This document shows, piece after piece, positions 1-9,454 of a DNA stretch of 25,454 bases. Source of the stretch: Psilocybe azurescens (taxonomy: Eukaryota; Basidiomycota; Agaricomycetes; Agaricales; Agrocybaceae); contig JAJIRX010000293.1 of NCBI GenBank assembly GCA_023853785.1, forward strand, positions 1 to 25,454. The letters run 5' to 3'. The notes below the pieces were generated by a model that was given only the letters and a program-made list of their open reading frames with translations, was not told the origin of the DNA and searched no databases. The translations under genes and the position numbers were made by a program. The first letter of the stretch is position 1, and each line of letters begins with the position of its first letter.

Positions 1-460
1 GCTCAGGTATGTTTCTGTGTAAGTTTGACATACAGTAATTACATACACAAATTCTGTTCTTTAACTGTAAGTTTTATTTAGACAAGTTATGTTTGTATAA
101 CATACAGCAATTATATACACCATATCTGTATGTAAAACATACAGTAATTATATACAGCTATTCTGTATCTTTGACAAACAGCCAAAGAAAAGAAATTCTT
201 GTTTAATCAGGTGTTTTATTTACTTACTGCTTAGAAACAGAAATTGTGTTTGTTAAAAATACAGCCACCAAACACAATATATGTCTGATATCTGTATTAT
301 TTCTAAACATAAATGCTACATGTCATACTTACATCAATTCTTACATAAGTCATGTATATAAATTGCTGTATGTCAGACATACAGTGGTTGGTGCCAGCAG
401 TGGTAGCAGTGTTCTTGGAAGCTTTGGGAGCCATATTAAGGAAGCTAGGTCACTAAAATA
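1..460. repeat. AT-rich degenerate short repeats
   Basis: The stretch is AT-rich and contains several imperfect copies of a motif built around ACATACAGTAATTATATACA, roughly at 28-58, 100-130 and 138-170, followed by more diverged copies of ACATACAG up to about 385. The copies are joined by TTCTGTATGT-like spacers. No open frame here has codon-like content, so I see no gene. Confidence 0.5.
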
Positions 461-606
461 ATACTTCAATCTTAGCTTTAATTCATGTAACAATGTAATA
501 CAATATATTGAAAACTATATACTACATTATTATCTACATGCAAAAGGAAGTAAAAACATGAATTTTTTTTTAAAAAAGACTAAAAAGGGGAGCAGGAGGG
601 TGCATT
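455..606. repeat. AT-rich leader module, copy 1
   Basis: This AT-rich segment lies directly upstream of the large minisatellite. It is imperfectly repeated at about 2735-2895, again directly upstream of a minisatellite. Shared landmarks are TTCAATCTTA, a TATCTACATGCAA block, an A-rich run with AAAAGGAAG, and a G-rich GGAGCAG end. The association suggests that leader and minisatellite move or expand as one repeat family. Confidence 0.5.
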
Positions 607-1475
607 GGTGACATTGTGGTCATTGGCTGTGTTGTCATCCGTACACATGGTCCCTGTCATGGTACGTGTCAGTGTCATGGTCAGTCATGCCCTTCCATAC
701 ATGTCTGTGTTGTTGTTGGCCGTACCCATTGTTTGCGCGTCCATTTGTGTTGTCCATATTGTCATGGCGTGCGGTTGTCCTTGCTTTCGCCCTTGTTGTC
801 CTTGTCATGGTCGGTCTTGTGGTCCTTGTTGCCATCACCCTCACGGTGCTTGTTGCAGTTGGCCTCTGTTCTCACCTTCACCCTTGTGGTCCTTGTGGTC
901 CTTGTTGTGGTTGGCCTCTCTGTCCTTGCCTTCACCCTTGTTGTCTTTGTGGTCCTTATCACAGTCAGCCTCTCCATCCTTGTTGCCATTGCCCTTGTGG
1001 TCTTCATCACGGTCATCCTTGTGGTCCTTGTGGTCATCCTCCTTGCTCTTGCTCTTGCCCTTGCAGTCCTCATTGTGGTTGTCCTCCTTGCCCTTGCCCT
1101 TGCAGTCCTTGTTGTGGTCCTTGCAGTTGTCCTCATGGTCCTTGCAGTTGTCTTCCTTGTCCTTATTGCCCTCCTTGTCCTTGTCACAGTCAGCTCTCTG
1201 TCCTCATCACCCTTGCCCTCGTGGTCGTCCTCCTTGTCCTCATTGTGGTCGGCCCCATCCTCATTGCCCTTGACCTTGCCCTCGCAGTTGTCCTCTTCCC
1301 TCTTGCTCCTTGTGGTCATCCTCTCCATCCTGGTCACCCTTGCTCCCGTGGTCCTGGTTGCGGTCTTTGTTGCAGTCATCCTGGTCCTGGTCATTGCCGT
1401 TGCTGTTGCCCTGTACGTGTCCTCATTGTAGTTGCTGCTGTCATGGTCTTGTGGTCCCCCATCAGGTTGGGTTGG
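605..1475. repeat. A-poor minisatellite built on CTTGTGGTC-type hexamers
   Basis: About 870 bp made of degenerate 6 bp-multiple units such as CTTGTGGTC, CTTGTTGTC and CTTGCCCTT. The plus strand is nearly free of A, a strong strand asymmetry. All three plus frames and one minus frame stay open for 60-300 codons only because the unit length is a multiple of three and lacks stop codons. The predicted peptides are low complexity (Leu/Val/Ser or Thr/Arg/Met rich), so I do not call a gene. Confidence 0.85.
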
Positions 1476-1839
1476 CTGACAGGGGGCAGCTGCTGTGAAC
1501 AGCCACCTACACAAAGATGGGGAAGGGGCAAGGTGGGTAGTGGTGGGGAAGAGAGGAAGAGTGGGAAGAAATGAATCCATACCACGGGTTCACAAATGGT
1601 TGAGTCACATGACTTCTGAACATGCCACATCGGACCATGCTGTAAAGCTCACTCTGTGGACTGAACAAAATACAAAATTCTGTTGACAAGGACCACATAC
1701 ACTCAGAAAAATACATCAGTCTATTGACTCTATACTTCTCTACTGTGTTCTATGTGTGCTATCTCTTTAATTGATCAAAGTCCTATTTTTCTATTAATAT
1801 TTTCTTTTTATTAATACTAATACAGACAACCCTCTGCTT
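1476..1839. other. Stretch without recognisable features
   Basis: Unique-looking sequence between the minisatellite and the next repeat block. Only short, non-conserved frames occur. I see no RNA gene, terminal repeat or coding signal. Confidence 0.4.
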
Positions 1840-2021
1840 GCTGTCTGTTGGACTTCCATTGGAATTCTGTTGGTCTTGTCTGTTGGAATTCCAATGGGAT
1901 TCTGATGGACTTCCGTTGGTCCTGTCTGGTCATTTCCAGTGGACTTTGACTGCTGGTTTGGCATTATTCCAGTGGACAGTCCACCTGGATAGTCCATTGG
2001 ACTTGTAGTCCAGCCAGACAT
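1840..2021. repeat. Short palindromic TTGGAATTCCAATGG-type repeat block
   Basis: The block has repeated half-sites such as TTCCATTGGAATTC, TTGGAATTCCAATGG, CCAGTGGACT and CCATTGGACT. Many are self-complementary around GGAATTCC or CCANTGG. The TCCAGTGGAC core recurs in the stem-forming repeat at 2557-2724, so both probably belong to one satellite family. No gene is visible. Confidence 0.45.
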
Positions 2022-2241
2022 TGATAGGGAATGTAGCTGATCAAATGGTTGAAGTGGAGATTGAAAGTTGGAATGGAGATTGAAGTGGACTGTGAATGGA
2101 CTTTGACATTGAATATTGAAGGATGTGCTTCAGATAAAAATGCAAAATAACAACCCTGGCTTCTGCATGCAATGGGGAGTCAAGATGCATGCTCTAAGCT
2201 TATAGATAAATCTCATATCCAATCAAAATTGGTGTATGACA
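2022..2241 (-). repeat. LTR-like direct repeat, copy A
   Basis: A 220 bp segment running from TGATAGGGAATG to GGTGTATGACA and repeated nearly base for base at 4530-4748. Differences are scattered substitutions and one or two small indels, so both copies are clearly related and moderately old. Confidence 0.7.
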
Positions 2242-2556
2242 ATGTGCATGCATGCCCAGCATCAGCTGATTGGCACAACAACAATCAAATGTATATGTCA
2301 GCTCTTTTTTCCAACCACCACCCACCCCCTTCCTCTCCTTTTTCTGTTGCTGCCACCATCCTCATCCTCTCCACTGTCCATGACAACTATGACAGCCATG
2401 CAGACAACAACAAGGATGGACATGGACAACTGCAATAACAAGAGTGACAACAAGGGTGACAACAGACAATGATGAAGGCAAGGAAGACCATGAAAGGACA
2501 TGGACAGTAATGGCAGAGACAAGGACAGTACTTTACCATCCCCATACAGTCCATAT

Positions 2557-2724
2557 GGACTCCAGTGGACTCCAGTGGACTTGCCTATATACTGAGTGTA
2601 AAAGGTAAACAGAGTCCAGTGGACTCCAGTGGATTCCACTGCACTTTAGTAGATCTTATACTATGCAGTGAATATGGACTAAAATAACTGCAGTCCACTG
2701 GAGTCCACTGGAGTCCACTGGACT
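2557..2724. repeat. Stem-forming TCCAGTGGAC / GTCCACTGGA inverted repeat
   Basis: Tandem GGACTCCAGTGGACTCCAGT units at 2557-2582 and 2613-2637 face the reverse complement, GTCCACTGGA units, at 2691-2724. Either plus-oriented block can pair with the 3' arm, so the single strand could fold into a long hairpin with a loop of roughly 55-110 bases. No coding content. Confidence 0.7.
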
Positions 2725-2734
2725 TGATACAGTA

Positions 2735-2895
2735 AATAAATTCAATCTTAACATAAATTCAGATTAGTGGAATACAGTATATTAATAACTATTTAATACA
2801 TTACTACATATCTACATGCAAGGGCCAAGACAAAAGGAAGAAAAAAAGCGAATAAAATAAAAATAAAAAAGGGGGGGGCGGGAGCAGTACTTTAC
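2735..2895. repeat. AT-rich leader module, copy 2
   Basis: Imperfect copy of the segment at about 455-606, again ending in an A-rich then G-rich run just before a minisatellite. The phrase AGTACTTTACCAT at its end also occurs near 2527, so a third partial copy may lie there. Confidence 0.45.
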
Positions 2896-2899
2896 CATT

Positions 2900-3130
2900 G
2901 TATGTGTCGTCCGTCGGGTCGCCGGTACCGCATCTGTATCCATCGCTGTCGCAGCCACCGTACCCATCCTTGTCGCTGTCGCAGCCGCCGTCCCCGTCCT
3001 CGTCGTTGTTGCAGCCATCATCTCTGTCCCTGTCCGCGTCCTCATCCTTGTCCTCGTCCCCGTCGTCCCTGTCCATCCTCGTCGCTGTTGCAGCCACCAT
3101 CCCCGCCCTTGTCATTGTCGCAGCCGTTGT
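2900..3130. repeat. CG-richer hexamer minisatellite
   Basis: Degenerate CCGTCC, TCGTCG and GTCGCAGCC units. Minus-strand translation gives Asp/Gly-rich low-complexity text (DEDGDGGCDSD-like) and plus frames give Ser/Pro/Arg-rich text. It is related in layout to the array at 605-1475 but richer in CpG. Not considered a gene. Confidence 0.75.
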
Positions 3131-4529
3131 CCGCTGAACTATGAAGTGTGTGATTTGATATATAAATCAAAACCAAAACACAAACCAGAGAGGAATGGTC
3201 TAGACTAGATAAGATGACTCTCTCCCTGTTGAGTTAAAATGAGGGCTGGCTTGGCCACTAGGTTGTGAAGCTATATGTGGTCTGAGGAGGGCAGGGACAT
3301 ATGAAGGAGGAGGAATGGATGAGGGAATATAAAATGCCCTTGAGTATTTACTGGGAGGAAGCAACCCGACTTGATTGGGGTAGAACAGTGTGAATGAGGT
3401 GTGATGACTGTGGAGGGGCCAAATGACTAGATAATTCATAGGGATTGATACAGGGGCAGGAGTGAGAATGTAGTCTTGATCCTAGTATGCTTCGATCGAG
3501 TCTGCAGTGTCTGCAAAGCCAGAAGTAAGGCCTGCTGATGGAGTAATGGCTTGAGCGGCCTGGAGTGATAGATGGTAAAGGATTGTGCGATGTTTTTGAT
3601 CCAAACCTCGAACAGAGCAGTGAGGTGAATGAGGGATGACTAGGGTGATCGAAGGTGACGACCTAAGCGATATTCTTCAGCCAAAAAAAATCAAACAATG
3701 CAGGGAAGCGGATAAAGGGTGTCTGGAGCAATGGATGAAGATGACAACAAGACGAAGCGTGAATGGAGGGTTATCTGCTACAACCCTTGAAGGACGTCTT
3801 GATGATCTAGAATAACTGTTGAATTTCGTGCTGAATACTGATAGAGATTGATTGAATGCGTGCTGGAGTGCTGGAACTGAGTACTTGATAACTTGAAATC
3901 TTTGCTGTGAAGAAAGTTGGGACTTGTAACTTCCTTGCATTCCAAGCGATACTAATACATGGTTTATATACCAGAGAACATAGAAAAATATTTAAGAGAG
4001 ATCAAGCATCCAAACTATACTAATCATTCTGTAGAACGACACCCAGTAGTCCCATCTGTCAACTACATACAATAGATTGAAGGTTGACAGAGTTTAGAGT
4101 GAAAAATAGAAGGATGAGTAAGAAGTATAAGCAGGATTATGAAAAGCGAAGTGAGATGAGTAAGAAAGAAGCAAAGCTGAGTAAGTACAATAAGCAAGAA
4201 TGACAAAAGGAAGGAAGGATCAATCATATGAAAGTGTCAGACAATAGAAAAGGAGCTAAAATAGCGAACAAGTACCATGCTAATGAATAGAACCAGTCTA
4301 TTCATGGCACAGCTCAGTCATCCATTACCAAGACTGCTGAGTGAGACAAAGATTTGCTGCATATGTGGAATCCAGTTAAGGACCAAATAGTTGTAGATGA
4401 CCAAATGCTGATGACAATGGTGATATATGAAGCTGTGCAGTGCTGTGCGTACTAGGATGGATAGGAATGATGTCCAAGAATAATCTGCGCATAGCCTTGA
4501 GGTTAGAAATAGATAGACAATTGAATCAT
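3131..4529. other. Long stretch without a supportable gene
   Basis: This is the inner part of the LTR-like interval. The longest minus frames (3200-3439 and 3677-3940) start far from each other and show no domain I recognise. They could be a leader or gag relic of the putative element, but nothing proves it. A purine-rich tract occupies about 4090-4260. Confidence 0.35.
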
Positions 4530-4748
4530 TGATAGGGAATGTAACTGATCAAATGGTTGAAGTGGAGATTGAAAGTTGGAATGGAGCTTGAAGTGGACTG
4601 TAAATGGACTTTGACGTTGAATATTGAGGGATGTGCTTCAGATAAAAATGCAAAATAATAACCCTGGCTTCTGCATGCAATGGGAGTCAAGACAGATGCT
4701 CTAAGCTTATAGATAAATCTCATATCTAATCAAAATTGGTGTATGACA
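4530..4748 (-). repeat. LTR-like direct repeat, copy B
   Basis: Partner of the repeat at 2022-2241. It has the same TG...CA ends and same orientation, with about a dozen scattered differences such as GTAGCTG/GTAACTG and CATATCC/CATATCT. Confidence 0.7.
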
Positions 4749-5091
4749 GCAGCTAAGGCATGTCGGGACTAGATTGCTTAGGGTATATTTCCTAGGAAAC
4801 CCTACCAAGGTTCCCAAGCACAGTTGCTATTGGTTTAGGACCTCCTGGAACAGCAGGTGCCTTTATCATGAGGCAAGTCACCTCTAGTATTGTGTGGCAA
4901 TCGCTGGCTGGGCGATCGCTCACTCACGTTGGCTGCATTGCAAATTACAAGTTTTTATAGTCGGATCTAGTAGACCGCCATATGCTGAGTTGTACACAAG
5001 ATTTCAATTGCCAATACATTCGGTCCATGGGGCAATCACCCGTGTGGTGCAGTGATGCCTGATCCCCAAGCAGTTGATCACCTAATTTAGT
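4749..5091. other. Spacer between LTR-like repeat and POL1 fragment
   Basis: No open frame of interest. The minus-strand POL1 similarity ends close to 5091 and does not continue here, so this may be the old target sequence or part of another unrecognised repeat. Confidence 0.35.
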
Positions 5092-6185
5092 GAACAGCCT
5101 TTGTGAGGCCTGGACACGGTGATTGCTTTGCTAATTAATAAACTGAATGGATCGAAGTCCTTTGGATTTGACACGGTAACTTCAAGTTTGCACATTTCAA
5201 GCATGGCATATACAAGAGTTGCAATCCAAACCCCAGTGTTGTCTATTTGAAGAATCTTGATGGACATCCAGCAAGGCCCATGATATTTCATTTAAGAACA
5301 AGGAGTTCAAAGTGCTGGTATTTGTACCCAGGATATGGGCAATGTTTTGACTTTCTGCAATCATGGGTGTCTCTGGTTCAGAAAAGTACATTAGTAACTA
5401 ATTGTGCATAAAAGAGAAAGTAAGTACCATTGTAAATATAGATAACTTTCATCCACCAGTTTTTGCCTCTGGGGATACTGTACCATTTCATTCAATTCGG
5501 CAGGCACCATGACTCGTTACATGTCTGACAAACTTTAGTTTCAGCAAATTACCATATATGGCAGTAAAATGATGTAAAAAGTGCTGAAGGCACCAAAAAT
5601 AGTGAAAACTGGCCAAAATATATAACTTTTACCATGACATCTGCTTGTTTTTGGCACTTTGAAGGGCACCGTGATGTGTGACTGCTGAATTGAAGAAAAT
5701 AGTACAGTATCCTGCTCACCAAAAGCATATTTGCATTTCACAAACTGAGCTCAGTATGACTTGATCTTTGTCACCTTTCAGATCAGGTTGAAATATTCAT
5801 TGATATCTTCTTGATTGAGAATGATATTGCTTCTGTGGATATCAGTTTCCTTGTCTTGCTCCAACTGTTTCTCTTGAGGCAGAACAAAGAAGTTTAGTTC
5901 AATTCCCCACTTTCACGCAGCATGATATCCAAGCACCAGAAGTCCTGTCCTTCAAATTTCAAATGAAACATAGTTTGCCTGCCAAGTTCAAGATACTCAA
6001 TTCTGAAATTTTGAAGGAGCCACTGTCCAGGGTAGAGATGTACATCAGATTGGCTAACAAGTTGCAAACAGACAGTCTGGCTGGCTTCACATCCAGTTCT
6101 TCTTTCAGATGGGAAGCAGCTGTTTTAGTGAAAATTTCTTCAACAATGAAATTGTGTTCTTCATGCTTGATGAGAGAAAAAAAAG
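5092..6185 (-). pseudogene. POL1: POL1 (DNA polymerase alpha catalytic subunit) fragment, distal part
   Basis: The minus strand encodes broken pieces matching the region that precedes the exonuclease domain of fungal DNA polymerase alpha. In order these are TAASHLKEELDVKP, DFWCLDIMLRE, LEQDKE, QEDINEYFNLI, AQFVKCKYAFGEQD, PMIAESQNIAHILGTNT, and CKLEVTVSNPKDFDPF at the end. The corresponding piece of the second copy at 24475-25454 is better preserved (KKRLEQDEEGN, FVKRKYTFGEQDIPRG). Stops and frameshifts abound. An intron before the FSEP exon is still present, with its acceptor changed to TCTG, so this is a DNA-level duplicate. Everything after this N-terminal third (exonuclease and polymerase domains) is missing. 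The identification rests on my knowledge of the family, not a database search. Confidence 0.75.
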
Positions 6186-6723
6186 GGTAGAGGGGGGGGG
6201 TTAAATAGCTATTTAAAATTTAATGATTCCTAGAATTCTTAAAGTAAGCACTATTAGAGCCAATAAACCAAATACACAAATAAATATTTCAATTATTACA
6301 AAGATTAAACTAGTCTTAATATAATATTGAATTCTTTTTCTTAGGAAACTTTATATTAGATAGGAAAATTTAAATTTTTGTATCGAAGACTATTTTGTAA
6401 ATTATTTATTTATTTAAAGTATTGAATATTTTTTAATCCAACTAAAGGATGTAAATCTGAAAACAAAAAAATCATATTTTTAATATTACTCTCCCAGCTT
6501 AGCAGGAAAAGCAACCCTACTTTTTAATATTTTAGCCTCCTTTTACTTTTTTATAATACTCTTGCTTAGGCAAGCTAAATAATTAACTTTTGCTTTTGCT
6601 TATCTTTAAAAATAAAAGTCCAAAGCAAAGTATTCACACCTCATCTTGTAGTTGTTCACTTAAGCGAGGAGGCAAATAAGAATAAATTTAAAATTAAGTA
6701 GTGTATTTATTTATTTCAAATAA

Positions 6724-6793
6724 GCGAGCATAGTTAAATGGTATAACCTCTACCTACCAAGTAGATATTATCAGTTCGATCCAGATTACTCAT
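6724..6793 (+). tRNA. Degenerate mitochondrial tRNA-Gly relic
   Basis: A 70-base cloverleaf can be drawn. The D arm is GTTA...TAAC. A perfect 5 bp anticodon stem TCTAC/GTAGA (6749-6753 with 6761-6765) encloses loop CTACCAA, and the T loop is TTCGATC. The anticodon reads ACC, whereas fungal mitochondrial tRNA-Gly carries UCC with the same stem. The acceptor stem has two mismatches and a terminal G:U, and the T stem has one mismatch. It is therefore a decaying nuclear copy and presumably not functional. Confidence 0.6.
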
Positions 6794-6906
6794 ATATATT
6801 AACCTAAGTGAATTAAAAAGACTTTAGCATAATGGTTAATGCAGTTCACTATGATATTTAAAATATAGTTGTACTTTTTTCTAAAATATCCTATATTGGG
6901 AATTAA

Positions 6907-7047
6907 AAGATTAGACTTTGAGGTTTCCACCAAGTCATTTTATTAAAAAATAAAGAACATTTAAATGCTGAAGGTTTAAGTAAAATTAAAACAATAGTAA
7001 ATGGTATGAATTTAGATAGAAAGTTAAAGTTTAAATTTAACTTATAG
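6907..7047 (+). pseudogene. Homing endonuclease (LAGLIDADG-type) C-terminal remnant of mitochondrial origin
   Basis: In one plus frame the text reads LWGFHQVILLKNKEHLNAEG and continues as GLSKIKTIVNGMNLDRK before a TAG stop. The KEHL-x(2)-EGL-x-KI-x(3)-GMN pattern is that of the C-terminus of LAGLIDADG endonucleases encoded in fungal mitochondrial introns. The Trp in LWGF is encoded by TGA (6919-6921), which is Trp only in the mitochondrial code. No LAGLIDADG motif itself lies inside the captured piece. Confidence 0.65.
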
Positions 7048-7069
7048 TTGCATGCTAAATCTGATTATC

Positions 7070-7862
7070 CGTCTGAGCTGCCGTTTGAGCTGCTGTCGAC
7101 TTTGAGAGTGGCATTTGAGAGTGGCCAGTCTGTCAGCTGCAGGAGTGATGACACCATCTTCAGTGGGACTGCACTTATGTGGACTACTGAAAGCATTGTC
7201 ACTGGAAGTGTTATTCAGATCCTCCATGAGCCCATCAGGCAAGAAATATGAGAAGGGAGACTTTCACTGATACCAGTCACATTTATAGTGTGTTTCCTTG
7301 GGCTCATATTCAAGAGAAGGTTTGCGCTTCCTTGAGACCTTGGGAAGGGAATCTGTGGCAAGGCTGTCAACTACTCCAAGAAGAGATAACATGAAATCTG
7401 CCTCCTGGTCAGCAGGCACAGCAGGGTGGTATACATTAATGGAAAGAGCAGCAGGAGGGGGAGGCTTGGGTTTGGATTTGGCCTTTTGGTTTGAATTTCT
7501 TCTTTTTATCTTTGGTAAAGTTAGCAATAGGACATAAGATAAATTCAATTAACGCACCTTTCTTTCTGCTTTCCTCTACAAAATCATGAGCATCTTCCTC
7601 ACCACCAGTCCAGTCGTCCATTCCGTTATTGACATATCCTTCTGCACCATTGTCAGAGATAAAGTCGTCGCATTGTAGGCAACCCTTGACATCTTGTATT
7701 GCTCCTCAGATACATCGTAAATATTGATGTCTTGCTCCTGGAGGAATTATCAGTATGTCCTGGGCGACTCACTAGTGAAGTATGTTTCTGCAACTTACCT
7801 TGAAAACATGTGTTCCTCCTTCACAAGCTCTCCTGAATAATTTTTCTTAGTACCGTAGACAT
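7070..7862 (-). pseudogene. POL1: POL1 (DNA polymerase alpha catalytic subunit) fragment, N-terminal part
   Basis: The minus strand gives the start of fungal DNA polymerase alpha: IYDVSEEQYK (near 7710), DDFISDNGAEGYVNNGMDDW, acidic GGEEDAHDF, then KPPPPAALSINVY, SLLGVVDSLATDSLPKVSRK, YEPKE and LMEDLNNTSSDNAFSSP, up to ITPAADRLATL at 7110, where the NUMT breaks it. A 48 bp GT-AG intron with a CTAAC branch (7510-7557) and a second one around 7745-7797 are still present. Frame changes and a stop after WYQ make it a pseudogene. It begins about 60 bp behind the end of the deaminase-like gene. Confidence 0.75.
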
Positions 7863-7924
7863 TGATGTCCATTCAACACAGACACTTGTACATGCTGGGA
7901 TTCAACCTATGTTTAGCCATAGGT

Positions 7925-8958
7925 TCATGAGGTAGACTCGCTGCATTGGAATTTTTGCAGTTTCATGGAGAGGGTATCATTACAATACCTGGGTATGTCT
8001 TCATGAACTTCTGGCTTGAGAACCACTACCGTCACAGTACCTGGTCAATGAGATACAGTAAACAAATGGAATATGGGAGAAGGGCAAATGAAACATGGTA
8101 ATAAGTGCACCATGTAGTGAAGACCAGTTTACAAAGGACAATGGAAGTAAGGAAAAGAGATAGAAGAAAGAGACAAACATCAACAATGAATATTACCCCT
8201 GCATGGTGTCATTTTCATCCCTACTGCATTGCGACGCTCTGGAGATACGGGCAAGTCCAAAATCCTGGTGGTAGAAAGTTTATGTGAGCTTGAGGAATCC
8301 GACCAATTCCTCTGCAGCTCCGTGGTATGCATCCATTTCACAATCTCCTCTTGTAACATGCTCCCAAAGTGGTTGTTCATCGAATCCACGATATGTTCTG
8401 GAAGCCAAATAGGCAGAGTACAAGCAGTCACCGTTCTATGTGTGCCTCTGGTACTATATGGCATATCTGTCCGTCGTGACAAGAGATCAAGCAGTGTGGT
8501 ACATGCTGCGCAACACAGTTTCGACACTCCAATCGTATGTTCATAACCCTTTCATCACATCAGACACATAATCAAATAAGTCATAAATGTGATACCCACC
8601 ACCATTGAACTTTTTGTCTCCTTAAATTTCAGAGAGTCGTCTAGGCTAGTTTTGCCGAAAAGGCTTGCAAGAAGTGCCTCACAGTGCAACATGCCCATAA
8701 AATCTGCTGTCAGACAACTGAAAACCTTAACCGAGTCAACATTTCATTCAAAAGTTTGTCCAAGTTGTGTGGTATGGTATTTTGCTCCGCATTACTGAGG
8801 CTTTCATGCATCGACCTTGCATTTTTATTGAATCCAAATAATTTGGCAATTGACTCCGACGAAGGTCCAATTGGTAAGCATAAAGTTTCCAACATTTCTG
8901 TTGCTGCATCGCATATTGTTCACAATGTGTGTTGTGCATTTGAACTGAACAGATCTTG
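7925..8958 (-). pseudogene. Deaminase-like gene, 3' part (downstream of the pogo insertion)
   Basis: This continues the frame of the segment at 12131-13681; removing the pogo element and one TA joins TLKHI to QDLFSSNAQHTL in frame. It encodes two motifs expected for the zinc site of the deaminase fold: HCE (8678-8686) in MLHCEALLASLF, and CCAAC (8501-8515) in IGVSKLCCAACTTLL. A GT-AG intron (about 8549-8599) separates them. The tail has IWLPEHIVDSM, and a further intron probably precedes the last exon (VVVLKPEVHEDIP), ending at 7925. The layout resembles OTT_1508-like deaminases of basidiomycetes. Damage: TGA near 8930 and a 1-base loss before NVDSVKVF. Family assignment is tentative. Confidence 0.6.
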
Positions 8959-8960
8959 TA

Positions 8961-8990
8961 CAGGCATCCACCGGCTAATGTGACACAACT
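8961..8990 (+). repeat. Left terminal inverted repeat of the pogo-type element
   Basis: CAGGCATCCACCG is perfectly complementary to 12116-12128, and similarity continues with small gaps for roughly 15 more bases. It is preceded by the TA duplication. Confidence 0.85.
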
Positions 8991-9454
8991 AGCCGGTGTT
9001 ACACTTCAACGGTAATTCTCACTTTTCACATTGATTTTTGCACCTATTAACACGAATTCTTTTGTACATTGTAGCTACTATTCAGGTCTATAAATATGTA
9101 GTAAAATTTTATTTTATTTTGCGCTGGGTACAGGTGTATTTCGATTGAAACAGCAGTGTAACATGTTAAATTATAGTAAGTTGAAATTTATTTGAGATCT
9201 CCTACAATTTGGGCTCCATGTAGATGTAAAATTGTGGTCTAGTAATATAACTAACATGCATATCAACATCCTGTAGCAATTTGAGGGCCATAGCATGTGA
9301 GCAAGCATCGGTGCAGGTCTTTAAAAATTGTGAGAATTTCAAAAATAGAGGCTGCCGCAAGGTTGCCTTGACGCACATTTTGTGTCGACAGAATGGCATC
9401 TGGTGCTCTTCAAATCACACCTCCACCTCACACTCTCATTCTCTACTCAATTTG

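Larger units (their letters stand above)
2022..4748 (-). mobile_element. Putative non-autonomous LTR-type element
   Basis: The 2.7 kb interval is bounded by two direct repeats of about 220 bp that begin TG and end CA. The interior encodes no recognisable gag, protease, reverse transcriptase or integrase; it is filled with minisatellite and stem-forming repeats. Minus orientation is preferred because the repeat then starts TGTCATACACC, a typical fungal LTR beginning. I see no convincing primer-binding site or polypurine tract. The five bases outside the two ends (GACAT and GCAGC) do not match, so a target duplication is lost or never existed. It could be a TRIM/LARD-like element, a product of LTR recombination, or two independent insertions. 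Confidence 0.45.
6190..7068. other. NUMT: nuclear insertion of mitochondrial DNA
   Basis: An AT-rich island interrupts the POL1 fragment; the neighbouring cassette copy has no such island. It carries a tRNA-Gly-like gene, a partial second tRNA-like start (about 6819-6860), and the tail of a homing-endonuclease reading frame that needs TGA read as Trp. It also has GC-cluster-like AGCTTAGCAGGAAAAGC text typical of fungal mitochondrial spacers. Comparison with 24600-24730 suggests that about 100 bp of POL1 sequence was lost at the insertion. The left junction has a poly-G run (6192-6200) that could be filler DNA. Confidence 0.75.

Noticed and set aside
1..460. CRISPR-like spaced repeats
   Set aside because: Repeats are degenerate, spacers irregular, and the DNA is eukaryotic nuclear.
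605..1580. Long overlapping open frames of 220-302 codons on both strands
   Set aside because: They are produced by a stop-free repeat with unit length divisible by three; several frames are open at once and the peptides are low complexity.
2804..3115. Asp/Gly-rich minus frame resembling a calcium-binding repeat protein
   Set aside because: It lies wholly in the hexamer minisatellite, and the other frames are equally open; no start context or conserved domain.
4749..5091. Possible continuation of POL1 towards the exonuclease domain
   Set aside because: None of the frames carries the expected following motifs; similarity ends at the DPF block.
6819..6865. Second mitochondrial tRNA after the tRNA-Gly relic
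   Set aside because: A D-arm-like GCATAATGGTTAATGC is visible, but no anticodon stem, T arm or acceptor can be completed, so it is mentioned only within the NUMT.
7264..7548. Separate small minus gene ending in CDWYQ
   Set aside because: It aligns with the POL1 N-terminal region and begins inside an intron, so it is part of the POL1 pseudogene.
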